Source of the DNA: Chitinophaga sp. Ak27
Lineage (GTDB): Bacteria > Bacteroidota > Bacteroidia > Chitinophagales > Chitinophagaceae
Assembly: GCF_012726295.1 (NCBI RefSeq)
Contig: NZ_JABAOB010000001.1
Span: forward strand, 434,001 to 498,000
Direction of reading: 5' to 3'
Length of the DNA: 64,000 nt
The position numbers were made by a program, and so were the translations under genes. Shown piece by piece: positions 26,621 through 36,062 of the stretch; the first letter of the stretch is position 1, and every line of letters begins with the position of its first letter. Under the pieces are notes generated by a model. The model made no database searches and was not told the DNA's origin. It saw nothing but the letters and a program-made list of their open reading frames with translations.

Positions 26621-27580
26621 TTATTTATCCAGCATGGATTTAATCATCTGGTCAATTTCTACATTCAAGCCATCCTCAATGCGCAGTAATATTTTACCTT
26701 CTTTATCCAGCAGGAATTTTGTTGGATAAGCGGTTACCCGGAAAGCCTTTACGATATCTATTCCTCCTGAGCCTTCATCATTAAGCACATGTACCCAGTT
26801 CACGCCGTCTTTTTTAATAGCTGCCAGCCAGGCGGCTTTAGCTTTGATTAATGGCGTTTTATCGCCATGTACATTTTCATTGGCCACGGCTATAATTTCG
26901 AGGCCTTTGTCTTTATAAGCCTCATAGAGCTCTTTCAAATGCGGATGGCTTTGGCGGCAGGCGCCACACCAGCTGCCCCAGAAATCCAGGATGATTAATT
27001 TTCCTTTGTAGTCGCTCAGCCTGACGGTTTTGCCGTATTGGTTTTTCCGGGTAAAGTCGGCCGCCTGCATGCCATGCAGCGATATCTTCTTCAGCTCCGT
27101 GATGCGATCGCGGATTTTCTGCGCGGCCTGGGTGTTTTTGAGCCGGTTGCTCAGTTTGGCGTAGGCCTCCGCATAACTGTCTGCGCTATACATACCATTG
27201 TTGTCATTCAGCTCATACAGGCTTACATAAGAATCCGGATGTCCGGCTACAAACTGTTGCATCAGGATCCGCTTTTCCCGGTAAAGTGCTGCCGGCTTTG
27301 TAGTAACGAAATTGTAAAACCTGACACTATCCTTTTCCCTGTCAATAGCGGCGAGCTCTTTCATCATGGCAGCTTCCCCAATGTCTATACCCAGCAAAGC
27401 ATTTAAAGCATCAATATCCTCCAGTACCTCGTTTTTATCTACGCTGTCCTTCGACAGGAATGCCATTACCAAACCGGGATCCAGGTCAAACATGCCTTTT
27501 GTGGACACGGTGGAATCGGGTTGCTGGCAAATTCCTGCAAAAGGGAGCAGGAGCATCCCCCATAGAATTAATTTTTTCAT
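26621..27580 (-). CDS. TlpA-like thioredoxin-fold protein, exported
   Basis: The product has 319 residues with a signal peptide (LILWGMLLLPFAGICQ). Residues about 30-170 form a helical N-terminal region seen in Bacteroidota redoxins. The C-terminal AhpC/TSA-type thioredoxin domain starts at MQAADFTRKNQYGKTV and holds the active site WCGAC and the cis-proline loop TAYPTKF. It probably reduces or isomerises disulfides in the periplasm. It is the first gene of the operon with the CBM9-like protein and the outer-membrane receptor. Confidence 0.88.
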   Translation of the reverse strand: MKKLILWGMLLLPFAGICQQPDSTVSTKGMFDLDPGLVMAFLSKDSVDKNEVLEDIDALNALLGIDIGEAAMMKELAAIDREKDSVRFYNFVTTKPAALYREKRILMQQFVAGHPDSYVSLYELNDNNGMYSADSYAEAYAKLSNRLKNTQAAQKIRDRITELKKISLHGMQAADFTRKNQYGKTVRLSDYKGKLIILDFWGSWCGACRQSHPHLKELYEAYKDKGLEIIAVANENVHGDKTPLIKAKAAWLAAIKKDGVNWVHVLNDEGSGGIDIVKAFRVTAYPTKFLLDKEGKILLRIEDGLNVEIDQMIKSMLDK

Positions 27581-27825
27581 GATAACAGCTAAATGTGATG
27601 GTGGTTGATATTAATATATAAGGCATCGTTTGTGGCAAAAAGGGTGAAGGCAAAACAGGAATAATGTGGCAAGATAATTACATTATATTTATGCACCATA
27701 TATCTATTGACACGAAAACCGCGTGGGTATTAATCATTATTTAATATAGCCTGTCACCTACTTTATAGCTTGAATAGTATTTTTGTTCGTCTATTCATCT
27801 CATCGGTAAAATAAATCTAACAGCT

Positions 27826-28386
27826 TTGACTTCGTTTTTGCATTCGGCAGATGTGATGGCCTTTGATGAGATCTATCATCAATATCACCATGCCGTTTTT
27901 AAAAATATCCGGCGGTTAATTGACCAGCATGATATAGCAGAAGACATTCTCCAGGAAGTATTTCTTGCCTTCTGGAACAGCCGTCACCAGCTGGACCTGA
28001 GCCAGGGGCCCGGCAACTGGCTTTTTGTAGTGAGTTATAATAAATCCCTCCGGTATCTAAAAAAAGCAGCTACCGAGCAATCAAAGCTGGCCGTGTACCC
28101 GGCTATTCGCGATGCCGTGGAAGATGATCATGTTTTTCTCCAGGAAAGCAGGCTTGCCCTGCTCAACGAAGCCATAGACCAGCTTTCTCCCCGCAAAAAA
28201 GAAGTGTTCCAGCTATGCCGCCTGGAAGGTAAATCTGCCGTTGAGGCAGCGCGTATCCTCGGGATTTCGCATCATACCGTCAAGGAATATCTACAGTCCT
28301 CTTCCGAGGCCATTCGCTCCTATATAGCCTCCAGCCAGGCAGCCTTACCCGTTTTGGGCGTACTTTTCCTCGGCTCCTACCTGTAA
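27826..28386 (+). CDS. ECF-type RNA polymerase sigma factor
   Basis: This 186-residue protein has a sigma-70 region 2 (FDEIYHQYHHAVFKNI, then DIAEDILQEVFLAFW) and a region 4 helix-turn-helix (LSPRKKEVFQLCRLEGKSAVEAARILGISHHTVKEYL). It starts at a TTG at 27826; the first ATG at 27856 would remove part of region 2, so the earlier start is preferred. It is followed after about 77 nt by a FecR-like anti-sigma gene and then SusC/SusD, the usual order in Bacteroidota, and probably activates that SusCD pair when its substrate is sensed. Confidence 0.92.
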   Translation: MTSFLHSADVMAFDEIYHQYHHAVFKNIRRLIDQHDIAEDILQEVFLAFWNSRHQLDLSQGPGNWLFVVSYNKSLRYLKKAATEQSKLAVYPAIRDAVEDDHVFLQESRLALLNEAIDQLSPRKKEVFQLCRLEGKSAVEAARILGISHHTVKEYLQSSSEAIRSYIASSQAALPVLGVLFLGSYL

Positions 28387-28463
28387 ATGCCTTTGTTAAC
28401 AATTCCGTAACCTTCGCTGTCCCCCTCTTTTCATTCGTGTCTTACTTTTTATAGTTGAAAGAT

Positions 28464-29513
28464 ATGGAACAGATCATCGCACTAATACAAAAACTCAAAG
28501 ACGGAACAGCTACAGCAGCAGAAGTGGTGCTACTGGAAGGTATGCTGGAGCGGGAAGAAGACGCTGCGCTCCGGCAGCAATGGCGCAACGAGTTTGACCA
28601 GGCGGTAGCAACCAGCGAACAGGTATTGACCCGGGAAAGGACAAACACCCTGCTCATGCAGCTGCACGCCCGGATGGAAGAACCTGAACAACATACCCGC
28701 AAACAGAAAGTGATCCGGCTGCATAAAGCGATACGCTCCTATGCTGCTGCCGTTGCGGGCATATTGTTGCTGTCGGCAATGTTCGCCATGTATTATACGC
28801 GTCTGCAAAAAAATCGGATGCGTCCACTATCCAGCGCACCCACACCGCATTTGAAGCATATTCGTAATACCACCGGCAAAGCAGTCATCATGACACTGCC
28901 CGAAGGCTCACAGGTAACGATGGATGCCGGCGCTGTTTTATCGTACGATGAAAAGGCTGCCAGAACCGTTACCTTACTGGGCAAAGCCTCCTTTCATGTA
29001 ACGGCCAGCGACCAACATCCATTTACAGTCACTACCGGCGATATCACTACCATTGCATTAGGTACCCGGTTTATCGTAGATGCCAGCACGTTGCAGGCAA
29101 TAACCGTAAAACTGGAAAGCGGGAAAGTATTGGTTCGTAACAACGGCAGCATCGCCAAAAAAGATATTTGTTTGCTCCCAGGGGAGGCTTTTCACCTGGA
29201 TACCATCACCCATCAATATGCAGTAACAAAAGCTACCGGCATACCGGATGATAACGCTTCGGGGGGAGCGACCGTGAAACGTGCCCTATTACTAACTTTT
29301 ACGAACATGCCATTAGATAAAGTGTTCAAAAAATTAGCCACTGCCTATCATACCGATATCCATTTTGCGGATAGTGAAGTGGAAGGCGCCTATTTCACAG
29401 GACAAGTATTAAAAACGGATTCGTTGCAACATATCCTGTCAGCGATTTGCCAGCTGAACAATCTTGAGTTTACCTCCGGAGATGAGGGAATCACACTCAG
29501 GAAGATAAGGTAA
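28464..29513 (+). CDS. FecR-family anti-sigma factor
   Basis: The 349-residue protein starts at ATG 28464. A cytoplasmic N-terminal part (about residues 1-85) should hold the sigma factor. One transmembrane helix follows (AAAVAGILLLSAMFAMYY). The periplasmic part contains the FecR domain (ITLPEGS-type strand at VIMTLPEGSQVTMDAGAVLSYDEKAARTV is recognisable by its 'EGSQVTMDAG' core) and a C-terminal DUF4974 domain (FTNMPLDKVFKKLATAY...). It pairs with the ECF sigma factor just upstream. How it senses the transporter is unclear because the SusC downstream lacks an STN domain. Confidence 0.92.
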   Translation: MEQIIALIQKLKDGTATAAEVVLLEGMLEREEDAALRQQWRNEFDQAVATSEQVLTRERTNTLLMQLHARMEEPEQHTRKQKVIRLHKAIRSYAAAVAGILLLSAMFAMYYTRLQKNRMRPLSSAPTPHLKHIRNTTGKAVIMTLPEGSQVTMDAGAVLSYDEKAARTVTLLGKASFHVTASDQHPFTVTTGDITTIALGTRFIVDASTLQAITVKLESGKVLVRNNGSIAKKDICLLPGEAFHLDTITHQYAVTKATGIPDDNASGGATVKRALLLTFTNMPLDKVFKKLATAYHTDIHFADSEVEGAYFTGQVLKTDSLQHILSAICQLNNLEFTSGDEGITLRKIR

Positions 29514-29547
29514 CATCATTCAAGAGCATTTATATAAAACATTTACG

Positions 29548-29563
29548 CGTGCGTAGCCGCACG
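29548..29563. promoter_or_regulatory. Small hairpin in the leader of the SusC gene
   Basis: CGTGCG and CGCACG form a perfect 6-bp GC-rich stem over the loop TAGC, about 45 nt before the SusC start. It could be a weak attenuator or mRNA-stability element between the anti-sigma gene and SusC. Confidence 0.35.
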
Positions 29564-29608
29564 TGGGGGCCATCTATTTCTTAAACTTTAATTAATACCT
29601 GTCAAAAA

Positions 29609-32600
29609 ATGATCAGACTTCTAAAAAGCTATCTCCTCGCATTCCTCGTGCTGGCTATCGCATTAAGCGCACGCGCACAGGATTTGGGCGGTACGGTGAC
29701 TATCAAGGGTAGTGTGATGAGTGAAGCCGGCGACCCGCTGCCGGGCGTGTCTGTAGTGGTTAAGCAGCATAACGGCAGCAGCAGGATGAATACAACGACC
29801 GATGAAAAAGGAATTTTCAGGCTGCAGGGAATGAAACCTGGCGCAATGTATGATTTTACTTTTAGTTTCATTGGCTATGAGAACAGCCTGTTAAATAGTT
29901 TCCAGGTAAAAGATGGCAGCAGTAACCTGTTGCTGATCCGCATGAAAGAAGCCAGCAAAGGGCTAAATGAACTGGTAGTAGTGGGCTATGGTACGCGTAC
30001 CAAAAAGGAGCTGACAGGCTCCGTTTCCTCTGTGCGGTCTTCAGACCTCAAACAAGAGGCGATCACGTCTTTTGACCAGGCCCTGGCCGGCAAAATGGCG
30101 GGCATCCAGGTGATGCAGACTAATGGCGCCCCTGGAGGCAACGTATCTATCCGGGTACGGGGCGTAGGTTCTATCAGTGCAGGCAACAACCCGTTGTTTG
30201 TAATAGATGGCGTCCCCATTACCAACGATACCCGCAGCGCTTCGCCTGGGGTAAACAACTATCAGCAGCCATTCAACCCGCTGGCATCCATCAACGTGAA
30301 TGATATTGCCTCCATCGATGTACTGAAAGACGCTGCCTCGGCTGCCATCTACGGCTCCAGGGGCTCTAACGACGTGGTGCTGATCCGCACCAAAAGAGGG
30401 ATAGCCGGAAAAATGACCGTCAGTTATGATGGTAGCTATGGCATACAAAATGTAAACAAACATGTAGACGTACTGGATGCCTATGATTATGCCAAGCTCG
30501 TATACGAAGGCCATAACAATGCCTACCTCGATGCGGTGCCCTCCGGCAAACCCACAGATCCCAATAGCGTAAGGCCGCAAAATCCCTCTACCAGGATTCC
30601 GCCTCAAATACTTCCCTACCTGGAAGGCAAGCCCGGATTAACCAACACCGATTGGCAAAAGGAAATATTCAGGCAGGCGCCCATGCAAAGCCATACTGTA
30701 AGCGTATCCGGCGGCAGCGAAAGTCTCTCTTATTATTTTTCGGCCAACTACTTCAACCAGGATGGCATTGTGATCAACAACAACTACAAACGCTACTCTA
30801 GCCGCTTCCGCGTTGACGGCGGCACAGGGAAATTTCGCTTTGGCGTAAATATGACGCCTTCGTATACCGACAATCGGGTGGTAAATGCAGAAGGGCCCTG
30901 GTTTGCGCCAAATTCAGGCGTTATTGCGCTCGCCCTGGGCTATGCACCCATCTTCCCGGTCCGTAATCCCGATGGCACCTTTGCCGACTCCGTGAATGTA
31001 TGGGGCTATGGTCAGACTAACCAGCTTAACCCGGTGGCCGTGGCCACGCTGATCAAAGACCGTATCAAAAATTTCCGGTTAACGGCCAACGCCTACATGG
31101 AATATGAATTCCTTCCGAACCTGAAGTACCGTATCTCCGCAGGTACGGACCTCAACAGCTTCCGCAGGGATTATTACCGGCCATCCAGCCTTCCGCTGCC
31201 ATCTGGTACCCTTCCTTCGGTAGCAACAGGTTTCTCCAATACAGATATGTATACCAACTGGCTCACCGAGCATACCGTTACCTACAATAAATCCTTTGGT
31301 AAACATAAACTGGATGTACTGGCAGGATTTACCGTACAAAAAGAAAATCAGGAGCACAACTCCCTTACGGCCAACAACTTTCCTACTGACATCGTTACCA
31401 CGCTGAATGCAGGACAGGTAAATGCGGGCAGCTCTACCCTTGAACAATGGAGCCTCAATTCCTGGTTGGGCAGGGCGCAGTACAGCTATAGCGACAAATA
31501 CTTTCTGACTGCTTCCATAAGACGTGATGGTTCATCACGCTTTGGCATCAATCAAAAGTGGGCGTCCTTCCCCGCAGTATCAGGCGCCTGGCAAGTTTCC
31601 AATGAGCCCTTCTTCCGCAATATAAAACCTGTCAGTTCTCTCAAAATCAGGAGCAGCTATGGTCTTACCGGCAATTTCCAGATTCCGAATTATGGCTCCC
31701 TCGCGCAGATGAGCAATACCAACAGCAACTACATTTTTGGCAACCAGGCGCTGGTAAATGGCGTGTCTATTACCAGCCCTGCTAACCCTAACCTCACCTG
31801 GGAAAGTATGGCCAGCTTTGATGCGGGGCTTGAATTCGGATTATTCAATGAACAGCTCAACGTTACCGTTGATTATTATAACGCCAAAACCACTAAGCTG
31901 CTGCTGAACCTCCCGGTTCCGGGAGCATCCGGCTTCAGCACTTATCTCCAAAATATTGGCGCCGTGAACAACAAAGGCTGGGAGATCTCCTTGTCCTATA
32001 ACAAAAAGATAGCGAAAGATTGGTCTATTGAAGGCAATGCCAACATCGCATTTAACACCAACAAAGTAACCAAACTGGGACCTTCCGGCGCACCGATTAT
32101 CGCAACCGGCGGCACAGGCAATACCTACTTTATTACCAAGATTGGAGAAACGATCGGGTCTTACTATCTGTACGTGGCAGATGGTATTTACCGCGATCAG
32201 CGCGACTTAGATAACTCTCCCAAGACCAGCAATCCTACGCATATAGGCGACCTGAAATTTAAGGATATCAATGGCGATGGTAAGATCGACGCCAACGACC
32301 GGGCCATTGTGGGCAGCTTTCAGCCAAAATATATTTTTGGATTCAGTAATACGGTACGGTATAAAAACCTGGACCTGAGCTTTTCTATCCAGGGCAGCCA
32401 GGGTAATAAGATCCTCAATCTTTTCAGGCGCTACATCGCCAACGTAGAAGGCAATTTTAACAACCTCAGCGAAGTAAAAGATCACTATGTATCTCCGGAA
32501 AATCCGGGCAACGGGATTGTTAACCGCGCCAACAGGCTGGCGACCGGGGGAAACGGCATTACCTCCTCCTGGCACGTGGAAGACGGTTCTTATATCAGGG

Positions 32601-32830
32601 TACGCAACATTGCATTGGGGTATAACTTACCCGCCTCGCTGCTGCGCGGGAGCCACATTCCGTCGGCACGGATCTATGGCGCCGTTCAAAACCCGTTCAC
32701 TTTCTCCAAATACTCGTTGTTCAATCCTGAGATCAGCAATCGCACAGAAAATGCGCTCACCGCCGGGGAAGACTATGGCTCCTACCCGCTGGCACGCACT
32801 TATATGATAGGTCTTAATGTCACTTTTTAA
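29609..32830 (+). CDS. SusC/RagA-family TonB-dependent transporter
   Basis: This 1073-residue protein has a signal peptide (YLLAFLVLAIALSARAQ), a CarboxypepD_reg-like domain (about residues 32-105, IKGSVMSEAGDPLPGVSV), a plug beginning VVVGYGTRTKKELTGSV, and a barrel with the usual loop DINGDGKIDANDR. The protein goes directly from signal peptide to CarboxypepD module; no STN signalling domain is present although a FecR anti-sigma gene sits upstream. It overlaps the putative first start of the SusD gene. No glycosidase, lyase or peptidase follows, so the substrate cannot be guessed. Confidence 0.97.
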   Translation: MIRLLKSYLLAFLVLAIALSARAQDLGGTVTIKGSVMSEAGDPLPGVSVVVKQHNGSSRMNTTTDEKGIFRLQGMKPGAMYDFTFSFIGYENSLLNSFQVKDGSSNLLLIRMKEASKGLNELVVVGYGTRTKKELTGSVSSVRSSDLKQEAITSFDQALAGKMAGIQVMQTNGAPGGNVSIRVRGVGSISAGNNPLFVIDGVPITNDTRSASPGVNNYQQPFNPLASINVNDIASIDVLKDAASAAIYGSRGSNDVVLIRTKRGIAGKMTVSYDGSYGIQNVNKHVDVLDAYDYAKLVYEGHNNAYLDAVPSGKPTDPNSVRPQNPSTRIPPQILPYLEGKPGLTNTDWQKEIFRQAPMQSHTVSVSGGSESLSYYFSANYFNQDGIVINNNYKRYSSRFRVDGGTGKFRFGVNMTPSYTDNRVVNAEGPWFAPNSGVIALALGYAPIFPVRNPDGTFADSVNVWGYGQTNQLNPVAVATLIKDRIKNFRLTANAYMEYEFLPNLKYRISAGTDLNSFRRDYYRPSSLPLPSGTLPSVATGFSNTDMYTNWLTEHTVTYNKSFGKHKLDVLAGFTVQKENQEHNSLTANNFPTDIVTTLNAGQVNAGSSTLEQWSLNSWLGRAQYSYSDKYFLTASIRRDGSSRFGINQKWASFPAVSGAWQVSNEPFFRNIKPVSSLKIRSSYGLTGNFQIPNYGSLAQMSNTNSNYIFGNQALVNGVSITSPANPNLTWESMASFDAGLEFGLFNEQLNVTVDYYNAKTTKLLLNLPVPGASGFSTYLQNIGAVNNKGWEISLSYNKKIAKDWSIEGNANIAFNTNKVTKLGPSGAPIIATGGTGNTYFITKIGETIGSYYLYVADGIYRDQRDLDNSPKTSNPTHIGDLKFKDINGDGKIDANDRAIVGSFQPKYIFGFSNTVRYKNLDLSFSIQGSQGNKILNLFRRYIANVEGNFNNLSEVKDHYVSPENPGNGIVNRANRLATGGNGITSSWHVEDGSYIRVRNIALGYNLPASLLRGSHIPSARIYGAVQNPFTFSKYSLFNPEISNRTENALTAGEDYGSYPLARTYMIGLNVTF

Positions 32831-32841
32831 TGCGCTACATC

Positions 32842-34227
32842 ATGAAAAAATATAAATTTTATTTGCCTGTATTATTATTGCTACTTGCCTCCTGCAATAA
32901 AAAATTCCTCGATCTGACGCCGGTGTCCACCATTGCACCCGGACAGTTTTTTAAAACCGCCAGCGATGCCGTTACCGCAGTCAATGGCTGTTATGCCTCG
33001 CTGGCGCAGGGAAGTCAATATGGTTCCACCTTTGAAGTGCTCATGGAAGCGCGGGCGGATAACTTCACCGACCAGGATCCTTCTTCCAATGCCGGCCAAA
33101 ACTACCAGGTCAACCGCTATTCTGATAACCCCGGCAACACCAACTTCTACAATGCTTGGGTAGGCGTATATAACGGTATCTTTCGCTGCAATACCTTATT
33201 GACCGCCATAGATGGCATCAACATGGATGAATCGCTGAAGAACCGTATCAAGGGAGAAGCCCGCTTTATCCGCGCGTTGAGCTATTTCAACCTGGTGCGA
33301 CTGTGGGGACCGGTGCCGCTGCTCACAGCGGCCATTGATCCCGTTCAGGCAGTAACCCTGAAACGGGATGATGTTGCGGCCGTGTACAAACAGGTGGAAG
33401 AAGACCTCGTTTTCGCGGCAGCCAATTTACCCGCTACCTATGCTCCCACAGAGTTGGGACGTGTTACCAGTGGAGCAGCTAAAGGGCTTCTCGGCAAAGT
33501 ATATCTCTACCAGAAAAAATATGCTGCCGCCCAAACTGTATTACAGGATGTAATAGACAGCAAAGTGTTTACTTTATTGCCCAAAGTGGCAGACGTATTT
33601 AGCACGAGCAACAAGTATAATGCGGAAATATTGTTTGCCGTACGCTATGCCAAAGGAGTAGCTAACCAGGATCATGGCTTCTGGTATGCCAACTCACAAA
33701 CCATTACAGTAGATACCACCTTATTGAAAGCCTATAATGTAGCAGATCTGCGCAGGTCTTTATCGGAATCCGTTAAGCCTGCCGGCAATGCCAACATGAT
33801 GCCCCGTAAGTTCCTCGACGATCCGGTTAATGGCAATGCCGGTAACGACTTCCCCGTTTTGCGTTTCGCAGATGTATTACTGATGCAGGCAGAAGTGCTG
33901 AATGAAGTGGGTTATAGCACCGGTGGCTCTGCGTTCGCTTACCTGAACATGATCCGCAACCGTGCGGGCCTTTCAACGCTCAACTCCGGCGATTTACCGG
34001 ATCAAGCCAGCTTCCGGCGTGAAGTATACATACAGCGGCGCCTGGAGCTGCCTTTTGAATGCGACCGCTGGTTCGACCTGGTGCGCACCAATCGCGCAGT
34101 ATCGGAAATCCTTGCCAATAAAAAGGTGACGCTCCCGGCTTTCCGGCTTATCTACCCGATACCACAGCAGGAAATAGACATCATGAACAATAAGGCTACT
34201 TTTCCGCAGAACCAGGGGTATGATTGA
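32842..34227 (+). CDS. SusD/RagB-family outer-membrane lipoprotein
   Basis: From the ATG at 32842 the product has 461 residues and a clean lipoprotein signal ending LLASC (Cys18), then NKKFLDLTPVST. An ATG at 32830 overlapping the SusC stop codon would add four residues. Family segments include GEARFIRALSYFNLVRLWGPVPLL and FPVLRFADVLLMQAEVLNEVG, with the ending LIYPIPQQEIDIMNNKATFPQNQGYD. It is the surface binding partner of the SusC upstream. It closes the sigma/anti-sigma/SusC/SusD operon, with a terminator at 34254-34292. Confidence 0.96.
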   Translation: MKKYKFYLPVLLLLLASCNKKFLDLTPVSTIAPGQFFKTASDAVTAVNGCYASLAQGSQYGSTFEVLMEARADNFTDQDPSSNAGQNYQVNRYSDNPGNTNFYNAWVGVYNGIFRCNTLLTAIDGINMDESLKNRIKGEARFIRALSYFNLVRLWGPVPLLTAAIDPVQAVTLKRDDVAAVYKQVEEDLVFAAANLPATYAPTELGRVTSGAAKGLLGKVYLYQKKYAAAQTVLQDVIDSKVFTLLPKVADVFSTSNKYNAEILFAVRYAKGVANQDHGFWYANSQTITVDTTLLKAYNVADLRRSLSESVKPAGNANMMPRKFLDDPVNGNAGNDFPVLRFADVLLMQAEVLNEVGYSTGGSAFAYLNMIRNRAGLSTLNSGDLPDQASFRREVYIQRRLELPFECDRWFDLVRTNRAVSEILANKKVTLPAFRLIYPIPQQEIDIMNNKATFPQNQGYD

Positions 34228-34253
34228 TCATGCTTTTAAATAACTATATAGCT

Positions 34254-34292
34254 AAAGAGGACAGCTGGGATTGATTTCCTGTTGTCCTCTTT
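34254..34292. terminator. Bidirectional rho-independent terminator
   Basis: AAAGAGGACA pairs with TGTCCTCTTT over a roughly 19-nt loop. It lies between the convergent SusD and VOC genes, with A and T runs on the two sides so it can serve both. Confidence 0.8.
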
Positions 34293-34314
34293 GCTTGTAT
34301 TCCAGTTGCTGTTG

Positions 34315-34725
34315 TCAATGAGAGGTATCCAGCCGTTGCTTTGCATCCGCTGTTACCGGTGCAAAGAAATTAACCAGGTTGCCATCGGGATCCCGGAACA
34401 ATAGTGACCGGTTTCCCCAGGGCATTGTTGTTGGAGCCTGCACCAGGGTTTCTGCAAGAAAACCGGCCAGCGCTTCATAGCATTTATCCACGTCTGCTAC
34501 GCGAAATTCAATGATAGCAGAATGATTGTTGGCGGCTACGGCTACTTTACTTCCCCCAAATGGCGCCAGGGTATTAGTAGTTCCAATGGCAAGTGTCGCC
34601 TGCCCCGTGCGTAATTCGGCGAAATCGGGGGTATACCAGGTCCAGGTCATGCCGGTTACCTTTTCATAAAATGGCACCAGGCGTTGGATATCGGCGGTAA
34701 TGATACGGACAGATGATAAATTCAT
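34315..34725 (-). CDS. VOC (glyoxalase/bleomycin resistance) superfamily protein
   Basis: This 136-residue protein shows the beta-alpha-beta-beta-beta pattern of the vicinal oxygen chelate family twice: SSVRIITADIQRLVPFYEKVTGM at the start, and IIEFRVADVDKCYEAL later, with the closing SLLFRDPDGNLVNFFAPV. Members are cytoplasmic metal-dependent enzymes or binding proteins with very varied substrates, so no specific reaction can be given. It is a single-gene unit. Confidence 0.88.
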   Translation of the reverse strand: MNLSSVRIITADIQRLVPFYEKVTGMTWTWYTPDFAELRTGQATLAIGTTNTLAPFGGSKVAVAANNHSAIIEFRVADVDKCYEALAGFLAETLVQAPTTMPWGNRSLLFRDPDGNLVNFFAPVTADAKQRLDTSH

Positions 34726-35261
34726 ACACTAACGTTTATTTTGTTCAACAGCACAAAGTAAAACAGCCGTTATGACAACCCTATGTCAGTAGGTTTTAAG
34801 CATTTTATGGATCTGTTATCCAAATTCCGCGTCCTCCGGGCATGGGTTCAAATAAATTGCCCGGGGACGGCAGCTTGATAGGTGGACGCTGATACTGATA
34901 TAAAAAGGCTTGCGTGTTTTTTTCCAAACATTGCAATATCGCCGATACTCCATAGCACATTGATTTTAATAATTACAAATAATATTTCTCTTCCCAAAGC
35001 TCACAAAACCATACCACCCATACCATCAAACACAACAGGGATAAGCATTTACACCGACAAACCTCTACACTTACACTACAAAATGTCGCCATATTTCCCC
35101 GGCACATAAAACCGCCTTACCATCTGCTTCTTTCTTTAACCGGTTGTCATCAACCGGATAGACAGCGTAGCGGCACATTAACGAACAGCCTCGCATTTGG
35201 AGGGAACAGGAATTGCACTAACGGTAAACAGGATAGTTTTTACAGGCATAAAAAAAAGATA
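34726..35261. other. Intergenic region without a clear gene
   Basis: About 536 nt. A hairpin with one bulge is formed by GTCCTCCGGGC (34831-34841) and GCCCGGGGAC (34859-34868), and a short palindrome CCGGTTG/CAACCGG lies at 35140-35157. A 75-codon frame at 34882-35109 (+) is low in complexity and has no family resemblance, so I do not call it. Confidence 0.5.
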
Positions 35262-35645
35262 ATGAAAACATATTTCCTTTTCCCGGCCATCACCATGCTG
35301 CTGCTTGCCTGCGGGCAACACAGTAACCAGGAGCATAACACCGCCACCAGTAAAGACAGTCTAAAAGCCGTAAAAGAAAGCATGGATCATATTCCTTCCG
35401 CAGTAGTGGACTTTATTACGCAGGCTGCGGTAACAAATCTGAAAGAGATCCGCATGGGAAAAATCGTCCAGGAAAGAGCAGTAGAAGACCGTGTCCGGAA
35501 CTATGGCACTATTGATCGGGATCACAAAAGCGCGATCGACCGGTTCAATACAGCGGCCACCTCTAAAGACAGCATCATCAGCATATACGCCAAAAGCATG
35601 TTGCCCCGGCTGCATCAGCACCTGGACGAGGCGCTACTCCCATAA
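35262..35645 (+). CDS. Short DUF4142-like lipoprotein
   Basis: The product has 127 residues, with a lipoprotein signal ending LLLAC (Cys17). Residues about 50-82 (FITQAAVTNLKEIRMGKIVQERA) match the first helices of DUF4142, and residues about 85-125 (RDHKSAIDRFNTAA ... SMLPRLHQHLDEA) match the last helices. The middle helix pair of the usual 170-190-residue family appears to be missing, so this is either a compact variant or an internally deleted copy. It is probably anchored in the outer or inner membrane facing the periplasm. Its stop codon overlaps the end of a truncated alcohol dehydrogenase fragment on the other strand. Confidence 0.7.
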   Translation: MKTYFLFPAITMLLLACGQHSNQEHNTATSKDSLKAVKESMDHIPSAVVDFITQAAVTNLKEIRMGKIVQERAVEDRVRNYGTIDRDHKSAIDRFNTAATSKDSIISIYAKSMLPRLHQHLDEALLP

Positions 35646-35826
35646 ATTCATGTCCCATAATCAGTGGGTGGGGTTGTGGAAAAAATCCATCGTAGATATG
35701 CAGATCTGATCCACATATAGCCGTAGACGTTACTTTTAGAATAACATCATTACTCTTTTCCAAAATAGGGTCATCCACTGTGTCTACACTGATTTTACCC
35801 GGATGATGAAAAACTGCTGCCTTCAT
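35635..35826 (-). pseudogene. N-terminal fragment of a zinc-dependent alcohol dehydrogenase
   Basis: Starting at the ATG at 35826, about 63 residues match the N terminus of medium-chain zinc alcohol dehydrogenases of the formaldehyde-dehydrogenase-like type: MKAAVFHHPGKISVDTVDDP, TSTAICGSDLHIYDGFFPQP and IMGHEFMG with the first zinc ligands. Similarity stops at about 35635, exactly where the opposite-strand DUF4142-like gene ends; the remaining 300 or so residues of the enzyme are absent. It is a remnant left by a deletion or rearrangement. Confidence 0.8.
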
Positions 35827-36062
35827 AAAATACATTTTAAGTATGATGAGTGAGGATACCTGTTTGTTGTCAGATAGCAAAGAAGAGACCAGCGCATCCG
35901 CCCTCTGCCATGGCCACTTTGAGCAATTGATTCCACAATTCACCATGACCTGTCAGCGGAATCATCATATAGAACTAAATACTGTTACAGGTTTCACGCA
36001 AAACCGTTCATAGGCATATAATTTGGATCGCTAACCGTTATCACCTTTTAATCTATTAAATT

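Noticed and set aside
34882..35109. 75-codon frame on the + strand
   Set aside because: Low-complexity composition, no family likeness, no plausible neighbour relation.
35870..35968. 32-codon minus-strand frame upstream of the dehydrogenase fragment, with a plausible-looking C-terminal segment (KVAMAEGGCAG)
   Set aside because: It might be a gene remnant, but it is too short to assign and I know no matching family.
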